Shown: positions 18,195-28,063, counted from the first letter of the stretch. The stretch: DNA of 64,000 nucleotides from CAVYXZ01 sp963772595 (GCA_963772595.1 CAVYXZ010000008.1:124001-188000); one strand, 5' to 3'. The notes: generated by a model not told the origin, from the letters alone. Made by a program: numbers and translations.

Positions 18195-18223
18195 TTGACG
18201 TACCCCCCACCTTCTGCTATATT
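18195..18223 (+). promoter_or_regulatory. groESL promoter
   Basis: TTGACG (-35) and TATATT (-10) are separated by 17 bases, a standard vegetative-sigma arrangement. The expected start falls near 18230, just before the CIRCE at 18237, so HrcA binding would block transcription. Confidence 0.75.
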
Positions 18224-18236
18224 GAGCCTGAAATTT

Positions 18237-18262
18237 TTAGCACTCTAGACTGAGAGTGCTAA
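18237..18262. promoter_or_regulatory. CIRCE element (HrcA operator)
   Basis: Perfect CIRCE arms TTAGCACTC and GAGTGCTAA are separated by eight bases (18246-18253), one fewer than the usual nine. It lies between the promoter and groES, as expected for HrcA repression of groESL at normal temperature. Confidence 0.88.
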
Positions 18263-18310
18263 TCTTGTGTACGAGGCCACAGCTACCCATACAATTGATT
18301 GGGAGGGATT

Positions 18311-18607
18311 ATGTCTATCAATTTACGACCGCTTGGTGATCGCCTGTTAATCGAACCGGTGGAACAGGAAGAAACCTTTGCGGGTGGTCAACTGGTTTTG
18401 CCAGAAACCGCCAAAGAGAAGCCGCAGCAGGGCAGTGTCCTGGCCGCCGGCGAAGGCCGTCGTGATGACGACGGGAAGCGGGTCCCCATGGACGTGAAGG
18501 TCGGCGACAAGGTGCTGTTTGCCAAGTATGCCGGGACGGAAATCAAGCTTGATGGCAAGAAACTGCTCATCATGAAGGAAAGCGACATCCTGGGCGTCGT
18601 TGACTAG
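18311..18607 (+). CDS. groES: Co-chaperonin GroES
   Basis: The 98-residue cap protein of the GroEL chaperonin. It opens 'INLRPLGDRLLIEPVEQEE', carries the mobile-loop region that binds GroEL near residues 17-32 ('EETFAGGQLVLP') and ends 'LDGKKLLIMKESDILGVVD', a normal GroES C-terminus. ATG 18311 is preceded by GGGAGGG; the in-frame codon at 18299 is too close to the leader and has no site of its own. It is first in the groES-groEL operon, 44 bases before groEL, and is controlled by CIRCE. Confidence 0.97.
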   Translation: MSINLRPLGDRLLIEPVEQEETFAGGQLVLPETAKEKPQQGSVLAAGEGRRDDDGKRVPMDVKVGDKVLFAKYAGTEIKLDGKKLLIMKESDILGVVD

Positions 18608-18651
18608 GCCCGGACACCACTTGTATACCCCTAAATTTGGAGGACAAACAC

Positions 18652-20292
18652 ATGCCTAAACAGCTTGTTTTTCAGGAAAACGCCCGCGCCAGCCTGAAGC
18701 GCGGTGTGGATAAACTGGCCGATGCCGTCAGCACCACGCTGGGGCCGAAGGGTCGCAACGTCGCGCTGGATAAAAAATTCGGCGCGCCGACCGTGACCCA
18801 CGACGGTGTGACGGTCGCCAAAGAAATCGAACTGGAAGACCCCTATGAAAATATGGGCGCGCAGCTTCTGAAAGAGGCCGCCACCAAGACCAACGACATC
18901 GCCGGTGATGGCACCACTACCGCGACCGTGCTGGCCCAGGCCATCGTCAACGAAGGGCTGAAGAACGTGGCCGCTGGCGCGAACCCGATGCTGCTCAAGC
19001 GCGGTATCGAAGCTGCCACCGAAGCAATTGCCAAGAATATTCTGAGCCAGGCTACCCCGATTGAGACCCGCGACGAGATCGCCCAGGTCGCCAGCGTCTC
19101 CGCTCAGGACAACGAGATCGGCAACCTGATCGCCGAGGTGATGGACAAAGTCGGCAAAGACGGCGTCGTCACAGTGGAAGAGAGCCGCGGCCTGGAATTC
19201 GAGACCGAGTACGTCGAAGGGATGCAGTTTGATCGCGGTTACATCAGCGCCTACTTCATCAGCAACCCGGACGCGATGGAATCGGTCATCGAAGAACCCT
19301 ACATTCTGATTCACGACAAGAAGATCAGCGCGGCGCAGGACATCGTCCCGCTGCTGGAAAAAACCGTCCAGATCGGCAAGCGTGACCTGGTGATTATCGC
19401 CGAAGACATCGACGGCGAGGCGCTGGCAACACTGGTGCTGAACAAACTGCGTGGGATGCTCAACGTGCTGGCGGTGAAGGCCCCCGGTTTTGGGGATCGC
19501 CGTAAAGCCATGCTGCAGGACATCGCCGTCCTGACCGGTGGCACCGTCATCAGCGAAGAGACGGGCCGCAAACTGGAAAGCGCCACCCTGGAAGACCTGG
19601 GCCGCGCGGGCAAGGTCGTCAGCACCAAGGACGACACCACCGTCGTGGACGGCCAGGGCGACGAGGCGGCGATCAAAGGCCGCATCGAGGAAATTCGCCG
19701 CGAGATCGAGAACAGCACCAGCGATTATGACCGCGAAAAACTGCAAGAGCGGCTGGCGAAGCTCTCCGGCGGTGTGGCGATCATCCGCGTGGGCGCGGCG
19801 ACCGAGACCGAACTGAAAGAGAAGAAACACCGCGTGGAAGATGCGCTGAGCGCGACCCGTGCGGCAGTGGAAGAGGGCATCGTCCCCGGCGGCGGCGTCA
19901 CGCTGATCAACGCCATCGCCTCGCTGGATGACGTGAAATTCGACAACGCCGACATGAACACTGGCGTCGCCATCGTCCGTAAGGCGCTGGAAATGCCCAT
20001 GCGCAAGATCTCCTCGAACGCCGGGCAGGATGGCGCGGTGATTATCGAGAACGTGCGCCGTCGTCAGGCCGAAGGCAAGAACCCGCGCATCGGCTACAAC
20101 GTCATGAGCGGCGAGTACGAAGACATGATCGAAGCGGGTATCCCGGATCCGGCCAAAGTGACACGCGGTGCGGTCGAGAACGCGGCGTCGATTGCGGCCA
20201 TGATCCTCACGACTGAGGCGCTCATCACCGACATCCCCGAAGACGAGAAACCCATGCCTTCACCCGATGGCGGTATGGGCGGGATGTACTAA
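18652..20292 (+). CDS. groEL: Chaperonin GroEL
   Basis: ATP-driven chaperonin that folds proteins inside a double ring capped by GroES. The 546-residue sequence is full length and intact, with 'TLGPKGRNVALDKKFG', 'NDIAGDGTTTATVLA' (nucleotide site, with the catalytic Asp of the GDGTT motif), 'YISAYFISN', 'EEGIVPGGG' and 'MILTTEALITD'. It ends in a Gly/Met tail (GGMGGMY). Start ATG 18652 follows GGAGG at 18639-18643. It is co-transcribed with groES; a strong hairpin with T tract follows at 20372. Confidence 0.98.
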   Translation: MPKQLVFQENARASLKRGVDKLADAVSTTLGPKGRNVALDKKFGAPTVTHDGVTVAKEIELEDPYENMGAQLLKEAATKTNDIAGDGTTTATVLAQAIVNEGLKNVAAGANPMLLKRGIEAATEAIAKNILSQATPIETRDEIAQVASVSAQDNEIGNLIAEVMDKVGKDGVVTVEESRGLEFETEYVEGMQFDRGYISAYFISNPDAMESVIEEPYILIHDKKISAAQDIVPLLEKTVQIGKRDLVIIAEDIDGEALATLVLNKLRGMLNVLAVKAPGFGDRRKAMLQDIAVLTGGTVISEETGRKLESATLEDLGRAGKVVSTKDDTTVVDGQGDEAAIKGRIEEIRREIENSTSDYDREKLQERLAKLSGGVAIIRVGAATETELKEKKHRVEDALSATRAAVEEGIVPGGGVTLINAIASLDDVKFDNADMNTGVAIVRKALEMPMRKISSNAGQDGAVIIENVRRRQAEGKNPRIGYNVMSGEYEDMIEAGIPDPAKVTRGAVENAASIAAMILTTEALITDIPEDEKPMPSPDGGMGGMY

Positions 20293-20324
20293 ACCGAAGC
20301 CATTGCCGTGTCCCTACGTACAGA

Positions 20325-20355
20325 TCGGTAATTGGGGGCACGGTGTACCGTGTCC
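20325..20355. repeat. Dispersed hairpin, CTAC-associated
   Basis: GCCGTGTCCCTACG at 20325-20338 resembles the right half of the 18024 copy. It is followed by GGCACGGT-GT-ACCGTGTC (20337-20354), a second hairpin of the same arm type. It lies between groEL and its terminator. Confidence 0.45.
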
Positions 20356-20371
20356 GCGAAACGACGACATC

Positions 20372-20399
20372 AAGGGGTGGCTGCACAGCCGCCCCTTTT
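20372..20399. terminator. Rho-independent terminator after groEL
   Basis: AAGGGGTGGCTG pairs with CAGCCGCCCCTT across a very tight loop and ends in TTTT. It lies between convergent groEL and the GT2 gene and, being A/T-flanked on both sides, could serve both. Confidence 0.75.
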
Positions 20400-20402
20400 A
20401 AT

Positions 20403-21341
20403 TCAGTCTGATTCGATGTCGGTTTGGGTGAATTCGCGGACGACGTAGCTGGGCTTGTCCATCACGCGGAAGTGCATCCGCGCCAGGTACTCGCCGATGA
20501 TGCCCAGGGCCAGAAGCTGCGCGCCGGAGAAAATGCCGATAATCGAGGCCAGGAAGGGAAAACCGGCGACCGGCGTGCCCTCGACCATGTAGCGCCCGAT
20601 GACCCAGATGAGGACCAGCACACTGAAGGCCGCCAGCACGAAGCCCATTAAGCTGGCAAGCTGCAAGGGCAGCACACTGAAGCCGGTCATCATGTTCAGC
20701 GCGTGCGTGACCAGTTTGCGCAGGGTGTAATTGGAGACGCCAATCGTGCGCGCCTCGTGCGGCACGCTCATGGCGGCGAAGCGAGTCGTGCCCCAGGTCA
20801 GCAGCACGTCAATCGAAACGTAGGGGCCGGAAAATTCGACGAAAGCATCGCGCACCTGCGTGCGGAAGACCCGCAGCGCGCTCACCTGACGGGCGACATC
20901 CACGCCCATCGCGCTTTGCAGCGCCAGTTTGGTCACTTGAGAGGCCATATCGCGCAGGAACCCATGCCGCTCATGCTCCGGCGTGCCGTAGACCACGTCG
21001 TAGCCCTCGTCCAGCTTCTCGACCAGACGGGGCAGCACTTCCGGCGGGTGCTGCAAATCGTCGTCTATCGTGATGACCAGCTCATAGCGCGCGCAGCGGA
21101 TGCCGCAGAGCAGGGCGTTGTGCTGGCCGTAATTGCGCATGAGGTTGACGCCGCGCACCCAGTCATGCGCCGCCACCAGGGCTTCGATCACCGGCCAGCT
21201 TTGATCGCGGCTGGCATCGTTGACCAGGATCACTTCGTAAGCGCTGCAAAAGCTGGGCAGCACCGCCGCCAGTCGTTCAATTAAGGGACGCAGCGAGTCC
21301 TGACTGTTATACACCGGGACCACGACCGTACAACTGTGCAT
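20403..21341 (-). CDS. Family 2 glycosyltransferase (polyprenyl-phosphate sugar transferase, GtrB/ArnC-like)
   Basis: Start ATG 21341 is preferred to TTG 21344. The 312-residue protein has a GT-A domain: 'VVVPVYNSQDSLRPLI', 'EVILVNDASRDQSW' and 'ITIDDDLQHPPEVLPRLV', where the DDD/QHPPE supplies the metal and catalytic positions. Two membrane helices follow (~residues 230-290) and a short cytoplasmic tail. This is the undecaprenyl-phosphate glycosyltransferase arrangement of GtrB/ArnC, which loads a hexose or aminosugar onto a lipid carrier at the inner membrane face. No flippase or acceptor transferase is adjacent. It is convergent with groEL. Confidence 0.9.
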   Translation of the reverse strand: MHSCTVVVPVYNSQDSLRPLIERLAAVLPSFCSAYEVILVNDASRDQSWPVIEALVAAHDWVRGVNLMRNYGQHNALLCGIRCARYELVITIDDDLQHPPEVLPRLVEKLDEGYDVVYGTPEHERHGFLRDMASQVTKLALQSAMGVDVARQVSALRVFRTQVRDAFVEFSGPYVSIDVLLTWGTTRFAAMSVPHEARTIGVSNYTLRKLVTHALNMMTGFSVLPLQLASLMGFVLAAFSVLVLIWVIGRYMVEGTPVAGFPFLASIIGIFSGAQLLALGIIGEYLARMHFRVMDKPSYVVREFTQTDIESD

Positions 21342-21513
21342 CAAGCTGACCCCTTTCTGGTAAAACCATGCAGCATTATATCAAATACCCGGTGGATATT
21401 TTGGAAGCCGCCGTAATGGCCTACACTTGTTGTGCCTCTAAAGCGGTTGGTGTTCAATAACCTTTTCTAGCCTGGCGTTCAAAACACCAGGCTCCACAAA
21501 TAAGGAAATACTT

Positions 21514-22683
21514 ATGCCTAAAGGTGAGACCTGGAACGAATCGGAAGCTTACAAGGACGCCTGGACGCTGCGCGAATGCCGCCGCCTGACCACCCTGGGC
21601 GAGATCAACCAGACGCCGAATTACCATACCAACATCGGCTTCACTGCCGATAGCGAGACCCTGGTCTTCTGGACCAAGCGCGAGGATATGGGCGCGGTCT
21701 GCAAGGTGCAGGTGGCGACGGGCGAGATCACCCAACTGACCGAGCCGGTGGCGAATTATGGCTACGAGCCGCATATTCAGGGCGGCCCCTATCCGCGTAT
21801 GTGCCTTGCGCCGGAGAGCCGCTGGCTGGTCTATACTGAGAATCGCAGCCTGAAAGCCGTGCATCTGGAGTCGCTGGAGGAAAAGACGCTGATCGCCGAT
21901 CTGGGGCTGGAGTGGGAGATTGGTTATCCGAGCATCTCGGCAGACGAAAAGCAGGTGATTCTGCCGCTCTCACCGATGCACCCGGAGGTGGCCGCCGGGC
22001 AGCGCGTCTCGAAGCATTATTACGAGGCTTTCGCCAGCGGTGAGGGGATGCATTTTCAACTGCTGCAAGTGCCGCTCGCGGGCGGCGAGAGCGAGACAGT
22101 GTACCAGGAGACCGGCTGCCGCTCCTTCCACAGCCCGCATTCGCCGGTGGACCCGGATCTGGTGCTGCTCGACCGTGATTTCCCGCCGCGTTACTGGGGC
22201 GGGGGCGATGGCAAGCAGACGCGAATCTGGGCGCTGAAGCTCTCGACCGGCGCGCTGACTCCGCTGGCGGCGCAGAACGCGCAGCCGTTTCAGGTTCATG
22301 CCGTGTGGACCTTCGACGGCCAGCAGGTACTTTATCACGGCAGAAGCGCCAACGGCGGCTACTACATCGGCGTCTGCGATGCGCAAGGCCATACGCTGCG
22401 CGAGTGGGATTTCACCGGCGCGCCGCATTACGGCCATGTGGCCGCGATGGCGGGCCGTCCGGCAGTGATTCTGGATGGCAACGTCAGCAGGAACCTGCTC
22501 ACCTGGCTCTATTACGATGCCGAGCAGCCGCGCATCGAGGTGATCGCCGAACACAATACGGAATGGGGAACCGTGCTGGGGCAGGCGGCGCATCCGCATC
22601 CGCTGTGTTCGCCGGATGGCCGCTGGATTTCGTTTAACCGGGCGCAGCAGGGCCGAACCGAGGTGGTGGTCGTGCGCGTGTAG
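21514..22683 (+). CDS. Oligogalacturonate lyase-like seven-bladed propeller protein
   Basis: The 389-residue soluble protein resembles the Pel22/oligogalacturonate lyase family. It opens with 'CRRLTTLGEINQTPNYHTN', has repeated propeller strands ending W-x-x-x ('SRWLVYTENRSL', 'DGQQVLYHGRS', 'DGRWISFNRA') and His clusters. These are 'CRSFHSPHSPVDPDLVLL', 'PHYGHVAAM' and 'QAAHPHPLCSPDGRW', the region where the family places its manganese ligands. Family members cleave di-galacturonate inside the cell during pectin breakdown. No signal peptide is seen, consistent with cytoplasmic location. No other pectin genes accompany it, so the substrate may differ. Confidence 0.7.
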   Translation: MPKGETWNESEAYKDAWTLRECRRLTTLGEINQTPNYHTNIGFTADSETLVFWTKREDMGAVCKVQVATGEITQLTEPVANYGYEPHIQGGPYPRMCLAPESRWLVYTENRSLKAVHLESLEEKTLIADLGLEWEIGYPSISADEKQVILPLSPMHPEVAAGQRVSKHYYEAFASGEGMHFQLLQVPLAGGESETVYQETGCRSFHSPHSPVDPDLVLLDRDFPPRYWGGGDGKQTRIWALKLSTGALTPLAAQNAQPFQVHAVWTFDGQQVLYHGRSANGGYYIGVCDAQGHTLREWDFTGAPHYGHVAAMAGRPAVILDGNVSRNLLTWLYYDAEQPRIEVIAEHNTEWGTVLGQAAHPHPLCSPDGRWISFNRAQQGRTEVVVVRV

Positions 22684-22772
22684 CTCTCATGGCCTTCTCA
22701 GCCAGAGTTTACAAAAAATTCAAACATTTTCCCTATGCTGGGGGCACAAATATGAAATAGGAGACCCAGTCT

Positions 22773-24251
22773 ATGAGGACTCAATTCTTAGTTACCCTGA
22801 TGATGCTGGTTGGCAGCTTTCTTGTCGCTGGCAGTCTGAGTGCTCAGGCACAGCAAGTCACGCCCGCGCCGTACCTGGGCGTGAGAGTGCAGGCGAATGA
22901 TGCCGGGGCGCTGGTCGTTCAGGTGATGCCGAACAGCCCGGCGGCGGATGCTGGCGTATTGGCCGATGACGTGATTACCGCGGTCAACGGCCAGGACGTC
23001 ACGGCGGCTGATCTGCCGGACGCTGTCGCAGGCTTTGCAGTGGGCGATACGATCACGCTTGATCTGGAACGTAACAATGAGACGCTCAGTGTGGATGCGA
23101 CGCTGCAAGCTCGGCCCGTTGACTCTGACAACGGTTTGCAGATGCGCACGGCCCCGCTTGTCAACCGCCCTTACCTGGGCATCACCCTGCGGGCGAGTGA
23201 CGCGGGTGTCGTGGTGGACCGCGTCGTGGCCGGTTCCCCGGCGGAGCAGGCCGGTCTGATGACCGGTGACGTGATTACGGCGATCAACGATACGCCCGTG
23301 ACTCAGCCTGCCGATCTGGTGACGGCAGTGCAGGGCATGAATGCAGGCGATACGGTCACGCTGAGCCTGACGCGCGACGGCAAATCGATGGACCTGGATG
23401 TCACGCTGGCTGCGCCGCAGTTCCTGCGCCGTGGTTTCGGAACCAATATGAACCGCGACATCGTCATCTATGACGGCACGAACTGGCGCGTTATGGCCCT
23501 GTCCGACAACAGCCCACTGGCGGATGCCGGACTGCAAAGCGGCGACCTCATCACCGCCATTGATGGCGAATCGCGCGACCCAGTGGCCTTGCAGAGCTAT
23601 CTGGCGGACCTGGCGAACGATGCGACCGTGACCCTGAGCGTGACGCGCAGCGGCGACAGTATGGACATCAGCGTCAACGCGACCGATCTGCAGGACTTCA
23701 TCCAACCCGGCTTTGGCTTTGATTTTGACGGCCAGGGGAATATGGGTCCGTTCAACTTCCAGTTCAATCCCTTTGGCAAGGGGACCTGGCTGGGCGTGGA
23801 GATTATCAACCTGAACGCGGACGTGGCGGCGGCGCATAATCTCGACGTGACCGACGGCGCGCTGGTTACCAGCGTGGTCGATAACTCGCCTGCGGCGGAT
23901 GCCGGACTCCAGGTAGACGACGTGATTACGGCGGTGGATGGCGACGCGGTCGATGTGCAGCACACACTCTCGGAACGCCTCTATGCTTATGATCCGGGCG
24001 ATAGTGTGACGCTGGCGGTGCTGCGGGGCGGCGAGACCATCAATGTGGACGTGACCCTGGGTAATCTGGCTGATCAGATGGGCATGGGCATGATGCCGCA
24101 CTTCTTCGGCCCCAATGGACGTGGTTTCGGCAACCAGGGGAATAACGGACGCGGCCCACGCTTCTTCTTTGGTACGCCCAATAACGGCAATCAGAACCCG
24201 GCCAACCCGCCTGTGCCGGAGACCACACCGGCGTCACAGGCCAATATTTAA
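22773..24251 (+). CDS. Secreted four-PDZ-domain protein
   Basis: The 492-residue protein has an N-terminal signal peptide (hydrophobic residues ~5-24, AQAQ end). Four PDZ-like modules follow with the 'YLGV/I-x-V' opening and 'GSPA-AGL-x-GDVITA-x-(D/N)G' core, near residues 30-120, 125-215, 220-310 and 335-440. The tail is rich in Gly/Asn/Pro and closes with 'NPANPPVPETTPAS'. There is no protease domain, although PDZ tandems of this kind normally follow trypsin-like DegP/HtrA domains. It may scaffold or deliver secreted substrates. Modules 1, 2 and 4 keep the GLM/GVL-type carboxylate-binding turn; the third is more divergent. It has its own terminator downstream. Confidence 0.85.
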   Translation: MRTQFLVTLMMLVGSFLVAGSLSAQAQQVTPAPYLGVRVQANDAGALVVQVMPNSPAADAGVLADDVITAVNGQDVTAADLPDAVAGFAVGDTITLDLERNNETLSVDATLQARPVDSDNGLQMRTAPLVNRPYLGITLRASDAGVVVDRVVAGSPAEQAGLMTGDVITAINDTPVTQPADLVTAVQGMNAGDTVTLSLTRDGKSMDLDVTLAAPQFLRRGFGTNMNRDIVIYDGTNWRVMALSDNSPLADAGLQSGDLITAIDGESRDPVALQSYLADLANDATVTLSVTRSGDSMDISVNATDLQDFIQPGFGFDFDGQGNMGPFNFQFNPFGKGTWLGVEIINLNADVAAAHNLDVTDGALVTSVVDNSPAADAGLQVDDVITAVDGDAVDVQHTLSERLYAYDPGDSVTLAVLRGGETINVDVTLGNLADQMGMGMMPHFFGPNGRGFGNQGNNGRGPRFFFGTPNNGNQNPANPPVPETTPASQANI

Positions 24252-24295
24252 CTCGTGTCGAAACGGGGGAGTCATCCCCTGATAGTTTGCAATCG

Positions 24296-24322
24296 GCCCT
24301 GCCCCTGCGGCAGGGCTTTTTT
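24296..24322 (+). terminator. Rho-independent terminator of the PDZ gene
   Basis: GCCCTGCC pairs perfectly with GGCAGGGC around a five-base loop and is followed by six T residues, 45 bases after the stop. Confidence 0.88.
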
Positions 24323-24497
24323 GTGTAATCGATGGGCGAGGCCCGCGACCTGGTTCCCGGTTCAAGCTGGCGGTCAACCAGATAGGGTAACCGGGACGAC
24401 CGCTGCGTCGTCACTTATGCTGGGCAGTTCGTCGCAGGACATGGCAGCTTCACCATCACCGGTGAGACCGCCGACATCAGCCAGGATTGAGGTCCCG

Positions 24498-24527
24498 TTG
24501 CCGAAATAGCGTTCACGTTTGTATAAT
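24498..24527 (+). promoter_or_regulatory. Promoter of the sugar dehydrogenase gene
   Basis: TTGCCG and TATAAT are separated by 18 bases. The -10 box lies 31 bases upstream of the ATG at 24559. Confidence 0.65.
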
Positions 24528-24558
24528 CGAGTGCCTAATAGCCTGAGGACTGTGCTCA

Positions 24559-27500
24559 ATGCTGCGATACAGCCGGTACTTTTTGATTCTCGTATGCCTT
24601 CTCTTGTTGAACATTCATTTGAACAGCCCGGTGAAAGCCGCCGCCACCTTTGTCGATCCGAATTTTCACGTGGAAACGTTGGCAGAGTATCTGGACGGAC
24701 CGACTGCCATGGCCTTTGCGCCCGATGGACGTCTGTTTATTTTGCGTCAGTCCGGGACGATTCTCATATACAAGGACGGCGCGCTGCTGCCCAATCTCTT
24801 TATGACTCTGGCTGTGGAAACCACGAGTGAACGCGGTTTACTGGGGATCGCGTTCCATCCACATTTCGCTAACAACCACTACTTCTACCTGTACTATACG
24901 ACCCCAGATTCCCCCATACACAACCGCATCAGCCGCTTTACCGCCAATGGTGACGTGGTCGAGCCGGGCAGTGAGACGGTTATCTTCGACCTGGATAATC
25001 TGTCGTCGGTGCCTCATCACAATGGCGGCACGCTGGCTTTCGGGCCGGATGGCAAACTCTACGCAGCGGCAGGGGACAACGGCAACTCGGCCAATGCACA
25101 GAGTCTGACTACTGTGCTGGGGTCGATTCTGCGGTTGAAAGCCGGCGGAGGAATCCCCACTGACAATCCCTTTTACACTACCGCCAGCGGCAAAAATCGC
25201 GCGATCTGGGCCTATGGGCTGCGCAATCCCTTTTTCTTCACCTTTCAACCGGGCACAGGCCGGATGCACATTAACGACGTTGGCGAGAGCCAGTATGAGG
25301 AAATTGATCTGGGGCAGGCAGGTGCGAATTACGGCTGGCCGATAGCTGAAGGCGACAATGTCACCGGGACCCTGCCGAGCGATTACGTTGGGCCGCTGTA
25401 TACCTACGATCACAGCAACTCGGCCTGCGCCATTACAGGGGGCGCATTCTATAATCCGGCCAGCGCCCAATTCCCGGCCAGTTATGATGGGGACTACTTC
25501 TTTACCGATTATTGCGCTGGTTGGATCCGGGTATACGATGTCGCCACCGCTGCGGTCTCGGATTTCTCCAGCGCTATTGGCACTTTCCCGGTCGCCCTGG
25601 CGGTCGCCCCGGATGGCTCGCTCTACTACCTCTCACGGGGTGGCGATGGTGGCGGTATGTTGCAGCGCATTTATTATGACAACAGCGCCCTGCCGGAAAA
25701 CGTCAACGCTGTCAGCAACGGGGATTTCAGCGCGGGGGTAAACGATTGGAGCGTCTACGGGCCGCTGGATGCCTGGGCACCGGACGGTGTGATGATGTTC
25801 AAGCGGCGGGATAACAGCGCGCCGGGCGGTTTCTTGCAGGCGACTGGCTACCGCGTGTCATCAGCCACGCCTTTTGAGGTCAACCTGGATTTGGGCAACA
25901 GCGGCGGTTTCGATAAGCAGGTGCTGGTCCGGCTCAGCGACAGCAGCCGGGCAAGCGCGCTCGACTGTGTGTTCACGGTGAACCGGGCTACGCCGCTGCA
26001 AAGCTATTCGATGCGCGGCCTCAGCCCTTTTGAATTTGACGACCTGAGCGTGACCATCGAAGAGTTAACTTACGATGGCTATCCGGATGTGCTGCTGGAT
26101 AATCTCGACGTGCGCTACCAGCCGAACGCCGGGATCAACTCGACGACCTGTACCTCACCGACGATGCAGGCGGCGCCTGGCGATCAGAACATGGTGCGCA
26201 ACGGCGATTTTTCGATGGGCAACCAGCAGTGGATCATCTGGGGCAACGTGGATGGCTGGTCGCCGGACCCGGTTTTGTACTTCAAGCGCCGCTTTGAAGC
26301 TGGCAGCGGCGGAGTCTATCAGAATCTGCTGCACACGGTTCCGGCGGGTGCCCCGCTGGAGGCCACACTCCAACTGGGCAATACCAGCGATGTGGTCAAG
26401 ACGGTGCAGGTGGTGCTGAGCGATGGCACGAGTTGGGATGACGCGCGCATCTGCAACTTCGCCGTCTTCCCGAATACGCCGCTGCAAACCTTCACCCTGC
26501 AAGCCCAGACGACCACAGCCTGGAGCGACATCCGCCTGGAGACCAATCCTGGCCCGCCGGATAGTATCCCCGACATCGTGATGGACAACGTAGCCGTCTA
26601 CTATCATCCTTCGGCCAGCTACCCGGTGACGGTTTGCAGCGCGCCGCCTTTAGCCAATGCACCAGGGATGCAAAATCTGGTGCGCAACGGCGATTTCTCC
26701 GGTGGGGAGGGCGATTGGACGCGCTGGGGCGATGTCGATACCTGGGCACCGGATTCGACCATGTACACCAAGCGCTGGAATGGTGGCGGCGATGGTGGCC
26801 TGTTCCAGGACCTGTTCTATGGGGTGGGTCCTAACCTGCGGGTGAATGTAACCATTGACTTCGCCAATACCAGCGCAGCCGACAAAGTGGCACAAATATT
26901 CCTGCACGATGACGACTGGAGCCATGTGCTAACCTGTGACTTCAATCTGCCGGGCGGGCAATCTGAATTCAATACTTTCTATATGTACGCGACGACGACC
27001 GGTCAGTGGAACAACATGCGCCTGGAAATCAAGCCGCAGCCTGCTGACGGCATCCCGGACATTCATATTGATAACGTTTATGTGGAGGTTGAATCGAGCC
27101 TGTCTGTCACCGGCACAGTCTGTGAGAATGTGACTGCAGAATCTTGCGGCTACAGCGACCGCTGCCGCTGGGGGCGTGCCGATGCAGGCCGCGCAAGTGG
27201 CTGTCACGCCGGCGGCCACCCTGGAGACGATTGCCCCGCCTGTTCTGGACACGATGGACAGCGGCGCAGCCAACTGGCAGGTGACAGGTGCATGGACGCT
27301 GAGCGAGGCCGCTGCGATGGGGGACACGGGCCTGGGCTGGAGCGTGGACGCTGCTGCCGAAGGCACCAGTACGTTGACCTGGAGGCAGCCCATTGACCTG
27401 AGCGCTGCGCAGACGCCGCGTCTGGTCTTCTACTCGAAATTGGCGCAGAGCAGTGCGCAGGCGGTCGTGCAGGCGCAGGTAGACGGCGGCGCGTGGCAGA

Positions 27501-28024
27501 CGGCAGCCATTATCGCGCCTTCGGACGATTGGGCCGAGACGCTGGTGAACCTGAGCGCCTACGCGGGGCAGGTGGTGACGCTGCGCTTCGCCTGGATTGC
27601 GGGGCCGTCCGATGATCGCTGGTCGATTGACCTGGTGGGTGTGGATAACGCCTGGCAGGCAGTTCCGCCAAGTGCGACGCCGCTGCCAACCGAAACGCTC
27701 GCGCCGGAAGCGACGCAGGCGGTCAATCCAGAGGTAACGGAAGAAGTAACCACCAACCCGGAGGTTACAGAAGAGGTCAGCCCGGCGGTTACTGAGACAG
27801 CCAGCCCAGAACCGACGGCGACTCCGACCGTTCTTGAGCCAGAGGTCACGGTTGAGGTAGCAGCCCCTGCGGAACCGGATACGCCGCTGCCCACCGAAAC
27901 GGCGACCCTGATGCCAACGGAAACGCCAACGCCCAGTGTGACACCCACAACAACGCCGACCGCCTCGCCAGAGCCGCCCACTGAGGAGGCTTCCCCGACT
28001 GTCGAGGAAACTCCAGCAAGTTAA
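24559..28024 (+). CDS. Secreted PQQ-type sugar dehydrogenase with three NGDF modules, MAM-like domain and Pro/Thr tail (interrupted once)
   Basis: A signal peptide (first ~29 residues) precedes a glucose/sorbosone dehydrogenase beta-propeller (~30-370): 'PTAMAFAPDGRLFI', 'ERGLLGIAFHPHF', 'HNGGTLAFGPDGKLYA' and 'AYGLRNPFFFTF' are family hallmarks. Three ~160-residue beta modules follow near residues 384, 543 and 705, each opening N-x-V-(S/R)-NGDFS and closing with 'DNV/LDV.Y'; they resemble CBM4/9-type sugar-binding modules. One extra base near 27131-27155 breaks the frame after 'TVCENVTA'. Beyond it lie a MAM-like domain (27240-27655: 'GAWTLSEAA', 'LVFYSKL', 'DRWSIDLVGVDNAW') and a tail of NPEVTEEV/PTET repeats ending at 28024. 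The part after the propeller is closely related to the end of the 36093-40633 gene. Confidence 0.82.
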
Positions 28025-28032
28025 TCTGATTG

Positions 28033-28059
28033 CAGGGGAGGATTTCAAACCCTCCCCTG
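28033..28059. terminator. Hairpin terminator between convergent genes
   Basis: CAGGGGAGG and CCTCCCCTG form perfect nine-base arms around ATTTCAAAC. It follows the dehydrogenase stop by eight bases and precedes the VOC stop by four, so it may serve both. The 3' half TTTCAAACCCTCCCCT recurs at 33494 and 35956. Confidence 0.6.
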
Positions 28060-28063
28060 TCGT

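Larger units (their letters stand above)
17980..18310. other. 331-base intergenic region upstream of groESL
   Basis: No gene is seen here. The region holds a CTAC-flanked hairpin (18024-18048), a degenerate CIRCE (18162-18188), a vegetative-type promoter (18195-18223), a canonical-arm CIRCE (18237-18262) and the groES leader. Confidence 0.7.
24252..24558. other. 307-base intergenic region between the PDZ gene and the sugar dehydrogenase
   Basis: Holds a terminator (24296-24322) and a promoter (24498-24527). I see no gene or recognisable remnant in between (24323-24497). Confidence 0.6.

Noticed and set aside
22684..22772. Promoter before the PDZ gene (TTTACA with TATGCT)
   Set aside because: Spacing is about 20 bases, outside the normal range, so the call was dropped.
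24330..24500. Possible small gene or anti-sigma remnant (minus-strand peptide with MSCDEL)
   Set aside because: The match is only a few residues, the frame overlaps a promoter, and no ribosome site or HTH partner is present.
27176..28024. Separate Pro/Thr-rich secreted protein
   Set aside because: It lacks a signal peptide and ribosome site and continues the previous gene after one base is removed, matching the paralogue.
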